The position numbers were made by a program, and so were the translations under genes. DNA of 64,000 nucleotides from Bradyrhizobium forestalis. Lineage in GTDB: Bacteria; Pseudomonadota; Alphaproteobacteria; Rhizobiales; Xanthobacteraceae. Every line of letters starts with the position of its first letter. Within the stretch, counting starts at the first letter, position 1. This document shows positions 1 to 8,765 of this stretch, piece after piece. Below the pieces are notes generated by a model that saw only the letters and a list, made by a program, of their open reading frames with translations, was not told where the DNA came from and searched no databases. The DNA is taken from positions 124,001 through 188,000 of the forward strand of contig NZ_PGVG01000011.1 in assembly GCF_002795245.1 (NCBI RefSeq), read 5' to 3'.

Positions 1-91
1 CCGGAGGCTCTGCACCGCATAGAACCCGCGCCAACCCGTACAAATACGGGCCCCTGATCTCAGGCAGCAAGCGATCAGAAGGAGCCACGCA

Positions 92-1051
92 ATGACCGGG
101 AGCACCGCACCCACGCGCAATCCCTCGCCCAACGGCCAACCGCCCGTCCCTGGCGTGCAACCCGACGATAGCACGATGTCCGAGCGGCGCGCCGCCGACG
201 CGGAGATGGCGCGGGTGCTCAGGACCGAACCAACCCGCATGGCCTTGGACGCCTCCGGCGCCGGGATCGCGCACTGGAACCACGATCCATTGCATGACGT
301 CGTCGAGCCCATGAGCCACCACGTGATCATGGCGTATAACGGCGTGATCCAGCGCATGGAGCGCCGGTCGGGAAAATCGGTTTCGATCGGCACATTTCGC
401 CCCGGCGTCGTGATCATCATTCCGGAAGGATCGAGCTCCCGATGGGACATTCCGAAGCCCGTCGATGTCGTTCAACTCTACCTTCCGAACACGACACTGA
501 AGCGCGTTGCCGGCGAAGCCGGAATCGCGGGAGCGACCGACCTGCTGGAGCGGACGGCGCACCCTGACCCCATTACGTCCAGACTGCTCTTGAGTGCAGC
601 GGATGCGCTCGAAGGCAACGGGGCCCTGGATGCGCTGTTCCGGCATCAGGTGACGGATCTTCTTGCCACGCGCGTCCTGGCTGCGCACACAGGTTCGCCG
701 GCCACGTTCCATCCGACCATGGGCGGGCTGTCGCCGAAGGTCCTGCTCCGCGCGATCGAACGCTTGCGCTCGGACAGCGATGCGGACGTCTCCCTTGATG
801 CGCTGGCATCCGATGCCGGCCTCTCGCGCTTTCACTTCTGCCGCGCCTTCAAGGAGAGCACCGGACTCTCGCCGCATGCCTGGCTGCGCCAACACAGGCT
901 CGAGCAGGCCATGAACAAGCTGCGGGAGAGCGACGAGCCAGTCGTCTCGATCGCTGCCGCGCTCGGCTATTCCTCCCAGACCGCTTTCGCCGCGGCATTC
1001 AGGAAGCTGACCGGCGAAACGCCGAGCGACTGGCGCAGGCGCGTGCGTTAG
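92..1051 (+). CDS. AraC-family transcriptional regulator
   Basis: The 319-residue protein has a C-terminal AraC/XylS double helix-turn-helix at about residues 218-319. The first helix pair is around DALASDAGLSRFHFCRAFK and the second around AALGYSSQTAFAAAFRKLTG. The N-terminal part (about 50-210) has no family I can name and is probably the ligand-sensing or dimerisation part. The ATG follows an AAGGAG Shine-Dalgarno sequence at the right spacing. It lies upstream of, and on the same strand as, a flavoprotein oxidoreductase and a metallo-hydrolase, so it may control those two genes. That link is inferred from position only, and the inducer is unknown. Confidence 0.9.
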   Translation: MTGSTAPTRNPSPNGQPPVPGVQPDDSTMSERRAADAEMARVLRTEPTRMALDASGAGIAHWNHDPLHDVVEPMSHHVIMAYNGVIQRMERRSGKSVSIGTFRPGVVIIIPEGSSSRWDIPKPVDVVQLYLPNTTLKRVAGEAGIAGATDLLERTAHPDPITSRLLLSAADALEGNGALDALFRHQVTDLLATRVLAAHTGSPATFHPTMGGLSPKVLLRAIERLRSDSDADVSLDALASDAGLSRFHFCRAFKESTGLSPHAWLRQHRLEQAMNKLRESDEPVVSIAAALGYSSQTAFAAAFRKLTGETPSDWRRRVR

Positions 1052-1560
1052 CAGCAATCGCTCTATAGCGACAGCAATCGCTCTGGGGCAGCGGCACGCC
1101 CGATCGGTTAGACCATCACAATGTCCAATCCCACGACGGAGAGAGATGATGATCGGGAAAGATTTCGTCCACCGGCTGGCAACCACCTCGTCACGCAAGG
1201 GTCTCGCGACCGCGGTCGTGTACGGATTGACTCTGACTGTCCGCTTCACTTCAGTCGCGGGTGAAGAGGTGGACATTCCGCCGCAGTTTGTACAACGCGC
1301 TCACCCGATGATCTCTGTCGTGACCGGGGACAGCTCCCGCCTTCCCTACCAGGACTGGGGCCGCAAGCCCGCGCCCTCCATCGTTTTTCGTCAGGGCTGG
1401 CCGCAGGGCCCGCAGCCGCCCGGCTGCCCCCTCCATTAAGCGCCAGCAAGTTCGTTTCAACCCTTCGCATCGTTGCTGACCGCAACAGGGCTTGCCGCAA
1501 ACCGGTAGCGGCGGCGGCAACGCGCCTGTGTCCAGGAAGAAGAACCAGAGGAGAACGTCA
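1052..1560. other. 509-bp gap with one doubtful short ORF
   Basis: This gap separates the AraC gene from the flavoprotein gene. One 97-codon ORF (1146-1439, plus strand) follows a GGAGAGAG sequence. Its product is rich in Pro and Arg towards the end and matches no family I recognise, so I do not call it a gene. A near-direct repeat of the phrase AGCAATCGCTCT occurs just after the AraC stop. The rest probably holds the promoter of the downstream oxidoreductase; no clear terminator was seen. Confidence 0.4.
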
Positions 1561-2766
1561 ATGCGACTAGTCATCATCGGCGCCGGCTTCGCCGGCATGT
1601 ATGCCGCTCTTTCCGCTGCCCGCCTGCGCGAGATCCAGGGTGTCTCGCCCGACGAACTCGATATCGCGCTGGTCGCGCCCGAGCCGACGCTGGTCGTCCG
1701 CCCACGGCTGTACGAACAAAATCCCGAGACCTTGACGGCACCGCTGCTCGATGTGCTCAAGGCGATCGACGTCAGCTATGTTCAGGGCAGCGTCGACACG
1801 GTCGAGACCCAATCCCGCATGGTGAGGATCGCCACGGCGAAAGGCACCAAGAAGACGCTCTCTTACGATCGCCTCGTGGTCGCCACCGGCAGCCGCCTGT
1901 TCCGCCCGAGCATTCCGGGTCTTGCCGAGCACGGCTTCAGCGTCGACTCGCTCGACGATGCGATTGCGCTCGACAAGCACCTGCATGGCCTCGCCAAGCG
2001 GCCGACCGTGAACGGACGCGACACGGTCGTGGTCGCCGGCGGCGGCTTCACCGGCATCGAGGCGGCCACCGAAATGCCGGCGCGGCTCCGCGCAATTCTC
2101 GGCCCGAATGCCAAGACCCGCGTCATCATCGTCGAGCGCAACAGCGCGATCGCACCCGACATGGGCGCAGGTCCGCGGCCGGTCATCGAGAGCGCGCTCC
2201 ACAAGCTCGGCGTGGAGACGCGCCTCGGTGCCGGTGTCGCCTCGCTCGACGAGTCCGGCGTCACCTTGTCGAACGGAGAACACATCGAAACCGAGACCGT
2301 GATCTGGGCGGCGGGTATTCGTGCGGCCCCGCTGACGGCGCAAATTCCCGCCGAGCGCGACAATTTCGGCCGGTTGCTGGTCGACCCCTGCTTGCGGGTG
2401 CCAGGCGTCGAGGGCGTCTTCGCAACGGGCGATGCGGCCCGTGCCGCCTGCGACGACGAGGGCAATTACGCGCTGATGTCGTGCCAGCACGCCACGCGGA
2501 TGGGCGCATTTGCAGGCAACAATGCCGCCGCCGAGCTGCTCGGCGTTCCGACCAGGCCCTACCACCAGAAGGCTTACGTCACCTGTCTCGATCTCGGCGA
2601 AGCCGGCGCACTGTTCACGCGCGGCTGGGACCGCAAGATCGAGATGGTCGGCGATGTCGCCAAGAAGACGAAGCGGGAGATCAACACCGTCTGGATCTAT
2701 CCGCCGAAGGCGGAACGTGCCGCTGCGCTCGCATCGGCCGATCCGGAACGCGTGACCAGCCTGTAA
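1561..2766 (+). CDS. NAD(P)/FAD-dependent oxidoreductase, NDH-2-like
   Basis: The 401-residue flavoprotein belongs to the pyridine nucleotide-disulphide oxidoreductase fold used by type II NADH dehydrogenases. An FAD-binding GAGFAG motif lies at residues 7-12, a second (NAD) dinucleotide motif GGGFTG at about 160-165, and the FAD-contacting ATGD at about 288-291. No redox-active CxxxxC pair is visible, which favours the NDH-2/ferredoxin-reductase side of the family. The ATG at 1561 is preferred to an upstream in-frame start because GGAG sits 8-10 bases before it. Next to it is a metallo-beta-lactamase-fold hydrolase. The true electron acceptor cannot be told from sequence. Confidence 0.87.
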   Translation: MRLVIIGAGFAGMYAALSAARLREIQGVSPDELDIALVAPEPTLVVRPRLYEQNPETLTAPLLDVLKAIDVSYVQGSVDTVETQSRMVRIATAKGTKKTLSYDRLVVATGSRLFRPSIPGLAEHGFSVDSLDDAIALDKHLHGLAKRPTVNGRDTVVVAGGGFTGIEAATEMPARLRAILGPNAKTRVIIVERNSAIAPDMGAGPRPVIESALHKLGVETRLGAGVASLDESGVTLSNGEHIETETVIWAAGIRAAPLTAQIPAERDNFGRLLVDPCLRVPGVEGVFATGDAARAACDDEGNYALMSCQHATRMGAFAGNNAAAELLGVPTRPYHQKAYVTCLDLGEAGALFTRGWDRKIEMVGDVAKKTKREINTVWIYPPKAERAAALASADPERVTSL

Positions 2767-2851
2767 CGCAAGACGCGATGACGGCCGCGCTCCCCTGACG
2801 GCGCGGCCCGATCAACCAAGACCAGCCAGCAGCATGAAACAGGAGATCAAC

Positions 2852-3769
2852 ATGAATCAGCACAACGCCTCCTATCCCGTTGGATCAAAACCCGAAGAGC
2901 TCGTACCCTCGCGCTATGCGCTGAAGGTCGGCGAGATCGACGTGCTGGTGGTCAGCGACGGCGTGCTGCCGTTGCCAACAATCATGCTCGGGCACAACGC
3001 CGCCCCGGCCGATCGGGCGAGCTGGCTGCACCACATGTTCCTGCCGCCGGATGCCTTCGATTGGGCGCTGAATGCGGTGATGGTCCGCAGCGGCGACAAG
3101 ACCATTCTCATCGACGCTGGCCTAGGCTCCGATCCGGATCTGCACTTGCCCCGGGCCGGGCAGTTGATCAAGCGACTGGAGGCCGCCGGCATCGACCTTG
3201 CCTCCGTCACCGATCTGGTGCTGACCCACATGCACATGGACCACATCGGCGGACTGCTCGTCGACGGTGTGAAGCAGCGGCTGCGCCCGGACCTGCGGAT
3301 CCACGTGGCGGCGGCGGAGGTCAAGTTCTGGGAAGCGCCTGATTTCTCCCACACCAATATGCCGCAGGGCTTCCCCGATGCGCTGCGGGCGACCGCCAAG
3401 CAGTTCGTGAAAGCATATGGCAGTCAGCTCAGGCCGTTCGACGAGGAGCACGAGGTTGCACCGGGCGTCGTCGCACGTCGCACTGGCGGCCACACTCCCG
3501 GACACAGCGTGGTTCGCATCGCATCCGGCGGCGAGGCGCTGACGTTTGCCGGCGACGCCGTGTTCGCCGTCGGGTTCGACCAGCCCGACTGGCACAACGG
3601 ATTCGAGCACGATCCCGAGGAGGCGGCGCGCGTTCGTATCCGTCTTCTGCGGGAGCTTGCCGAGACCGGCGAGATGCTGGTGGCCACGCACCTGCCGTTC
3701 CCGTCGGTCGGACGGGTCGCGATCGATGGCGACGCCTTCCGCTGGGTGCCGGTGTTCTGGGATTATTAA
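2852..3769 (+). CDS. MBL-fold metallo-hydrolase
   Basis: The 305-residue protein has the metallo-beta-lactamase fold with a full binuclear metal site: H126-x-H128-x-D130-H131 (in THMHMDHIGG), H214/H218 region (TGGHTPGHS), D235 (FAGDAVF) and H280. No signal peptide is present, so it is probably cytoplasmic. AGGAG at 2841-2845 supports the start at 2852 over an ATG 18 bases upstream. It shares general features with lactonase and quorum-quenching type hydrolases, but the substrate is unknown. It probably forms a unit with the flavoprotein 85 bases upstream. Confidence 0.88.
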   Translation: MNQHNASYPVGSKPEELVPSRYALKVGEIDVLVVSDGVLPLPTIMLGHNAAPADRASWLHHMFLPPDAFDWALNAVMVRSGDKTILIDAGLGSDPDLHLPRAGQLIKRLEAAGIDLASVTDLVLTHMHMDHIGGLLVDGVKQRLRPDLRIHVAAAEVKFWEAPDFSHTNMPQGFPDALRATAKQFVKAYGSQLRPFDEEHEVAPGVVARRTGGHTPGHSVVRIASGGEALTFAGDAVFAVGFDQPDWHNGFEHDPEEAARVRIRLLRELAETGEMLVATHLPFPSVGRVAIDGDAFRWVPVFWDY

Positions 3770-3785
3770 GCCGAGTGCACGCCAC

Positions 3786-3816
3786 GCTTCCTTCTCCTCT
3801 TGTGGGAGAAGGAAGC
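3786..3816. terminator. Perfect 12-bp hairpin between convergent genes
   Basis: GCTTCCTTCTCC (3786-3797) is the exact reverse complement of 3805-3816, with a 7-base loop. It lies between the stop codons of the metallo-hydrolase (plus) and the TonB receptor (minus). It may end transcription from both sides, although no long T run follows. The same CTTCTCC...GGAGAAGG core recurs at 19257-19285, so it is also a family of dispersed intergenic palindrome. Confidence 0.5.
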
Positions 3817-3834
3817 GCCAGCGTTTGCTGTAAC

Positions 3835-6294
3835 TCAGAACGTCACCCGCATGCCTGCATAGAACGCACGCGGCCTTGCCGGACTCAGCGAGCGCGGGTC
3901 GATGAAGTCATTGCCGCCGTTGGTGAAGTTGGGCAAGGCCTCGCGATCGAAGAACTGTCCGTAGGTCGCGTAGCGCTTGTCAAAGACATTGTCGACGCGG
4001 CCGTAAAGCTGGATGTTCTTCGTCACCTGGTAGGACGTGTGGAGATTGAACACCGTATAGGACGGCAGCTTCGCGAACTGGTTCGACTCGTCGCCGACGA
4101 GATACTGGCTGGAGACGAACAGCGCGTTACCGCCGACCTTCCAGACATCGGTCACGGCGTAATCGACGCCGACCTTGACGCGATGGCGCGGGATCGCGGG
4201 GATCTGGTTGCCGGGTCTGACCTGGATGGTCTCGGTGACGGGATCTCTGAACGGGCTCTCCGAGCCAAGTTCGAGCGCGTCAAGGAAGCGCGCGTCGACG
4301 AACGCATAGCTCGCCTGAAACTGGAGCGTGGGAGACTTGATATTGACTTCGGCTTCGAGCCCCTGCCGGCGGGTCCTGCCGACATTGGAGAAATAGCCAA
4401 AGCCTGTCCGCCCGACGGCGGGCACCGCTACGATGTCGTCATAGTTGGTGGCGCGGAAGCCGCCGACCTTCCATCCGAGCGTGCCGATGTTCAGTTCCTT
4501 GGTGCCGCGCAAACCGGCCTCCACGGTCTTGGAGACGACCTGCTTCAACGGCGGATCGGAGACCAGGAAGGCCGCGATCAGACAGGGACGGGCTGGATCG
4601 GCGCAGCCGAGCTCGAGCGGCGTCGGCACGCGGTTAGCCTCGGAGTAACCTGCATAGGCGGTCAGCTCCGGCGTGATCTTGTAGGTGCCGCCGATGACCG
4701 GATTGAAGCGGGTGAAGGTGTGATCGCCGTTGAGCGCGGTCCCGAGCTGATCCTCCAGCGAGATCCGCGCCACGTTGAAGCGGCCGCCGCCCGTGATGGC
4801 GAAGGCGTCCGTGACGTTGAACGTATCCGTCGCGTAGAGACCATTATACTGGTTGACGGTCCGCAGCGAGACCGGGCCGGCAACGGGATCCGCCGTGGGG
4901 GTCGCGCCCAGGAAAACGCCGCTGCCGCTGACGACGTAGTTCTCTCCTATCGAGCCGATCTCGGCGGTGGCGTTATAACGCGTGACACTGGCGTCATAGG
5001 TTGCGCCCATCACGAAGCGATTGTCGTGCCCGAACAGTTGATCGGTGTTGGTGGCCTGCCCCGACACGCCGAAGGTGGTCGAGCGTATCGAGCCCCGATC
5101 GATCTCGCCGAGGATCGTTCCCGGAGCGAAGGGATTGGCAAGCTGCACCCCATTGCCGCCGTTGGCGGCCGTGGTGTCATCACCGAAGCAGAGCAGCGCC
5201 GGATCGACGCACTCCTGCACGTCGGTCGGGTTGCCGTCGACGATCTTCTGCTCGTACCTGCGCAGATGCGCGGTGCCTTCGAGCGTCCAGCTCGGCGTCG
5301 CGTCGACCTTGCCGGTCAGGTTGAGATAGCCGACGCGATTGGAGGTGGTCTGCGGCGTGGTGTAGGTCGCGCCCCAATATTTATCGAGCAGCTCGGCGGG
5401 AACGGTGGCGCTGGCGCCGAAATCGTTCTTGGCGACGCCCATATTGGCGTGGAATTCGCTGTCGCCGGCCTTGTAGCCGACATCGCCGTAGAAGCGCCGC
5501 ACCGTCGATTGGGAAAAATTGCGGAAACCATTGTCGCGCAACCCTTCGAGCGCGGCATAGACGCCGTAGTTCTTGTCGACCTGCTTGCCCCATTGCGCCG
5601 AGCCCTGGATGCGGCCGAACGAGCCGCCCATCACGTCGAGCTCGGCGCCCTGATAGGTGAAGCCGTCCTTCATTTGCAGGTTGATCGCGCCGCCCAGTGC
5701 ATTGAGGCCGAAGGCGGGATTATTGGTCACCAGCGTCACCGACCTGATCGCGGCAGTGGGGATCAGGTCCCAATTGACGGCGTCCGAGAATGCCTCGTTG
5801 ATGCGGACGCCGTTCTGATACACCGCAAGCCCCTGCGGCGTGCCGGTCACGGGGGAGGCGACAAAGCCGCGGAACTCGACGTCAGGTGTGAACGGATTGC
5901 CGGTGACCTCGCTGATATTGACGCCGGCGATGTTGTCGCGCAGCGCATCGGTGACGTTCAGCGAACCCGTGCGCTTGATCTGATTGGCATCGACAGCATT
6001 GATCGCCGATGGGACCTTGTCGACATCGAGACCCCTGCCCGTGCCCGGCGCGGTCGGGTAGACGTAGATGCGTGTCCTTGGGCTGGCGGACGACGGCGCC
6101 CCCACACGCGCGACCGGTCGCGGCGCCGCGATACGCCTCGCTGTTGAAGGCGGCGGCGCAGCGACCTCGACCGGCGGCAGGTTCTGAGCGTTGGTCTCTT
6201 CATCCTGCGCGGCCTCGGCGGGGCTCGCGAAAACCAGCCCGGTCGAAACCGAGGCCATCAACAAACGACGCTTGAACCGAAGACGCTTGCCCAT
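3835..6294 (-). CDS. TonB-dependent outer-membrane receptor (LutH-like candidate)
   Basis: The 819-residue receptor begins with a signal peptide (basic start, hydrophobic stretch, SPAEAA) and a Pro/Ala-rich linker. A plug domain follows (about 100-210; VPSAINAVDANQIKR, then ALGGAINLQMKDG) and then a large beta-barrel ending in the outer-membrane signature VTF with terminal Phe. Such receptors import metal chelates or similar scarce ligands using TonB energy. It sits beside the C1-oxidation regulators and a lut-like ABC transporter. In Methylobacterium the corresponding receptor LutH is needed for lanthanide uptake, so a lanthanide-chelate receptor is the best guess. That is inference from context, not from a diagnostic residue. 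The chosen start follows GGGAAGCAGGG. Confidence 0.85.
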   Translation of the reverse strand: MGKRLRFKRRLLMASVSTGLVFASPAEAAQDEETNAQNLPPVEVAAPPPSTARRIAAPRPVARVGAPSSASPRTRIYVYPTAPGTGRGLDVDKVPSAINAVDANQIKRTGSLNVTDALRDNIAGVNISEVTGNPFTPDVEFRGFVASPVTGTPQGLAVYQNGVRINEAFSDAVNWDLIPTAAIRSVTLVTNNPAFGLNALGGAINLQMKDGFTYQGAELDVMGGSFGRIQGSAQWGKQVDKNYGVYAALEGLRDNGFRNFSQSTVRRFYGDVGYKAGDSEFHANMGVAKNDFGASATVPAELLDKYWGATYTTPQTTSNRVGYLNLTGKVDATPSWTLEGTAHLRRYEQKIVDGNPTDVQECVDPALLCFGDDTTAANGGNGVQLANPFAPGTILGEIDRGSIRSTTFGVSGQATNTDQLFGHDNRFVMGATYDASVTRYNATAEIGSIGENYVVSGSGVFLGATPTADPVAGPVSLRTVNQYNGLYATDTFNVTDAFAITGGGRFNVARISLEDQLGTALNGDHTFTRFNPVIGGTYKITPELTAYAGYSEANRVPTPLELGCADPARPCLIAAFLVSDPPLKQVVSKTVEAGLRGTKELNIGTLGWKVGGFRATNYDDIVAVPAVGRTGFGYFSNVGRTRRQGLEAEVNIKSPTLQFQASYAFVDARFLDALELGSESPFRDPVTETIQVRPGNQIPAIPRHRVKVGVDYAVTDVWKVGGNALFVSSQYLVGDESNQFAKLPSYTVFNLHTSYQVTKNIQLYGRVDNVFDKRYATYGQFFDREALPNFTNGGNDFIDPRSLSPARPRAFYAGMRVTF

Positions 6295-6425
6295 CCCTGC
6301 TTCCCATCCGTCACCACCGGCCGTTTTGATTTTCGCCGTTTGGTCGAGAGAAGTGTAATCGGGGGCCGTTCGCGCGCCAGCCACAAAAGGTCGGGCCGTA
6401 TCCGCTCCCGTTTTCCCGACCAAAT

Positions 6426-6440
6426 CGGGAATTTTTCCCG
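6426..6440. promoter_or_regulatory. Palindrome upstream of the TonB receptor
   Basis: CGGGAA, three bases, TTCCCG forms a short perfect dyad 130 bases upstream of the receptor start. Another TCCCGA half-like sequence lies just downstream in the receptor's direction. It could be an operator for the receptor gene, but no regulator can be assigned from sequence alone. Confidence 0.3.
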
Positions 6441-6452
6441 ATGTCCTGTTTG

Positions 6453-6499
6453 AGCATGATCTTCTCGGAAAACCGCTTCACACTTTTCCGGATCATGCT
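6453..6499. repeat. Rhizobiales REP-like palindromic element
   Basis: The element starts with AGCATGATC and ends with GATCATGCT. Inside these, TCGGAAAA and TTTTCCG pair around a CCGCTTCAC-like core. This 47-bp imperfect palindrome closely resembles a high-copy intergenic repeat of rhizobial genomes, as I remember that repeat. It lies between the convergent-facing ends of the receptor promoter region and the 3' end of the histidine kinase gene. Confidence 0.7.
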
Positions 6500-6509
6500 A
6501 CGAGCACGA

Positions 6510-7868
6510 TCAGGCGGCCGCGGTCGGAATCAGCGCCTCAACGGTCAAACCGCCGTCACCGGAGACGACATTGAGCGTGCCGCCCAGCGCCAGGATCCGC
6601 TCGCGCATCCCGACGAGGCCAAAGCCGAGCTTCTGGCCCGGCTCCATGCCGCGGCCGTTGTCGCTGACCCGCACCCGGGCGCAGCCGCGGCCATCGCCCG
6701 ATGCCTGCTCCACCGGCTCGATGACGACATTGACCGTGGTCGCGCCGGCGTGGCGGAACACATTGGTGAGCGCCTCTTGCACGATACGATAGATGGTGAG
6801 ATCGGCGGTCTCGCCGGTTGCGCCCAACGCCGGCGAGATCACGGTCTCGATCGCAACGTTGGGATGCGACTCCCGCCACAGCCGCGACAGGGCTTCGAGC
6901 GCCTGGCGCAGGCCGAGCTCGGCAAGGCCCACGGGCCGAAGGCGCTCCAGCACGCGGCGATTGAACTGCTGGAGTGCATTGATCTGCTCCAGCATGGCGC
7001 TGCCATGTTTTCGCACGGCATCCGCACTCGGGTCGCGTCCGTCCACCTGCTTCGCGAGCGCGCTCGCATGCGCCCGCAGCGAGAACAAATAAGGCCCGAA
7101 CTCGTCATGGAGCTCGCGCGCGATCTCCTTGCGCTCGATGTCCTGAAGCGACACCGCACGCTCGGCAAGACGCCGCTTGTCCTCGACCGCCTCATGAAGC
7201 GTCGCGGCAAGGTGGTTGAGCTTGGTGCAGATCGCGGCGAGTTCCGGCGCGCCGCCCGGCACGACACGGGCCTCGTAATGTCCGCCTTCGAGCTCCCCCA
7301 TTGCCGCCGCCAGCGCCTGGAGCGGTGCCAGCGCCCGGCCGACCACATTCATCATCAAGAAAAACAGCGCGAGCGCGATCACCGAGCCGACCTCGAGCTG
7401 GGTCACGATGCCGTCCCAGATCTCGGCGATCTCGTCATCGGGATGCGAGGTGATTACGAGTGAGCCGGGCTTGCCGCGGATCGAGACCGGCACGTTGACC
7501 GCGGTCTGCTCGGGATGAACCAGGCTGACGAACCAGGCCGGCGGGCCGCGCGTGTCGGCGTCGGTGTCAAGCCGGGGCGGCGTCAGCGGATGGCCTCCGG
7601 CGTCCCGAAGCGTGATGCTGACATGGCGCAGGCGGCTGAGATCGCGGGCGATCTGGTTCAGCCGCGCATCCGGATCAGGCGCCTCGTTGAGATCGGCAAC
7701 GATCATCTCGATGAATTCGCGCGCCAGGCGGATCACGCTCTGGTCCTCGGCCTGCACGCGGGGACCGGCTTCCGCGACCTGGCGGCCGATATTGACGGCA
7801 AGCCCGAGCGCCAGCAGCAGCGCCAGCAAGAGGTTGATGCGTCCGCGCAAGGATAAATTTTGCCACAT
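6510..7868 (-). CDS. Sensor histidine kinase, MoxY/FlhS type
   Basis: The 452-residue kinase has an N-terminal membrane helix (about 10-28), a periplasmic region of the LapD/MoxY type, a second helix (about 165-185) with HAMP-like segment, a HisKA_3 dimerisation helix with the phospho-accepting His in RELHDEFG, and a HATPase domain (QEALTNVFRHA; DNGRGM; GFGLVGMRER). It is divergent from the response regulator at 8076 and lies near S-formylglutathione hydrolase. This is the arrangement of Paracoccus flhRS, which controls formaldehyde and C1 oxidation genes. The likely role is sensing a C1 or alcohol-derived signal. The start at 7868 gives a typical signal anchor but has a weak ribosome-binding site. 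Confidence 0.88.
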   Translation of the reverse strand: MWQNLSLRGRINLLLALLLALGLAVNIGRQVAEAGPRVQAEDQSVIRLAREFIEMIVADLNEAPDPDARLNQIARDLSRLRHVSITLRDAGGHPLTPPRLDTDADTRGPPAWFVSLVHPEQTAVNVPVSIRGKPGSLVITSHPDDEIAEIWDGIVTQLEVGSVIALALFFLMMNVVGRALAPLQALAAAMGELEGGHYEARVVPGGAPELAAICTKLNHLAATLHEAVEDKRRLAERAVSLQDIERKEIARELHDEFGPYLFSLRAHASALAKQVDGRDPSADAVRKHGSAMLEQINALQQFNRRVLERLRPVGLAELGLRQALEALSRLWRESHPNVAIETVISPALGATGETADLTIYRIVQEALTNVFRHAGATTVNVVIEPVEQASGDGRGCARVRVSDNGRGMEPGQKLGFGLVGMRERILALGGTLNVVSGDGGLTVEALIPTAAA

Positions 7869-8075
7869 TGGTATCGCCTGTGCCTCGCGAAGGATGCCCG
7901 CGCCTGCCCGATGACGTTGACAGAGACGAAGCGCCCGATGTCTAATCGAAGCGTACAGCAATCCCGGCCGGGTTGCATGAGGCCACATGAGGCGCGCGCG
8001 TCTTGCCTGGCAGCCTCATGCGGCGCAGAACAGGCAAAATTCTATCAGGGGAACGTGCTGTCGCGAGGAACGCCT

Positions 8076-8696
8076 ATGCGCATTCTGATCGTCGATGATC
8101 ATCCCATCGTCGCCTCCGGCTGCCGGGCCGTGCTGGCCGACGAGGGCGAGATCGAAATCCTGGAGGCCGCCGACGCCGAAGACGGCGAGTGCGTCTTCAT
8201 CGTCGAACGTCCCGACCTCTGCATCATCGACATCAACCTGCCGACCGTCTCCGGCTTCGAGCTCGCGCGCCGCATCCTCGAGCGCGCGCCCGAGGCCCGC
8301 ATCATCATGTTCAGCATGAACGACGACCCGGCTTTCGCCGCGCGCGCGATCGAATGCGGCGCGAAGGGCTACGTCTCCAAGACGGGCGATCCCGACGATC
8401 TCGTCGAGGCGATCCGCGCCGTCGGAGGCGGCGGCACCTATCTGCCCACGGCGATCGCGCGCAGCATCGCCTTTGCGGGGCCGACCCTGGCGCAAAGCCC
8501 GCTGTCGAAGCTGAACGCGCGCGAGATGGAGATCCTGCGGCTGCTCAGCGCCGGCAAGAGCCTGTCCGAGATCGCCTGGCTGGTGCAATCGTCGTACAAG
8601 ACGGTGGCCAATACTTCGTCCATCATGCGCCAGAAGCTCGGGGTGAAAACCTCGGTCGAGCTGGTGCGGCTGGCGATCGACAGCGGCGTCGCCTGA
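8076..8696 (+). CDS. Response regulator, NarL/LuxR type (FlhR/MoxX-like)
   Basis: The 206-residue regulator has a receiver domain (acidic pair D7-D8, phospho-accepting D52 in IIDINLP, conserved K102) and a LuxR-type helix-turn-helix at about residues 145-205 (LNAREMEILRLLSAGKSLSEI). GAGGAA at 8065-8070 supports the ATG at 8076 over longer in-frame starts. It is divergent from its presumed kinase partner (6510-7868). By analogy with FlhR it would activate the PQQ dehydrogenase, formaldehyde oxidation and cytochrome genes in this island. Direct target sites were not proven. Confidence 0.9.
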   Translation: MRILIVDDHPIVASGCRAVLADEGEIEILEAADAEDGECVFIVERPDLCIIDINLPTVSGFELARRILERAPEARIIMFSMNDDPAFAARAIECGAKGYVSKTGDPDDLVEAIRAVGGGGTYLPTAIARSIAFAGPTLAQSPLSKLNAREMEILRLLSAGKSLSEIAWLVQSSYKTVANTSSIMRQKLGVKTSVELVRLAIDSGVA

Positions 8697-8765
8697 CGGC
8701 GCCACAAGTTCGGTCACACAAGCGTTGCAATCTTGATGTGGTGAGATGCCACGGAGCTTTTGGGC

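Noticed and set aside
1146..1439. 97-codon frame after a GGAGAGAG sequence
   Set aside because: Start signal is fair, but the product has no family and a Pro-rich tail; not enough to call a gene.
3775..6147. 790-codon open frame opposite the TonB receptor
   Set aside because: The product is rich in Arg, Asp and Gly without domains, and the other strand has a clear receptor. It is an antisense artefact of high GC content at the third codon position.
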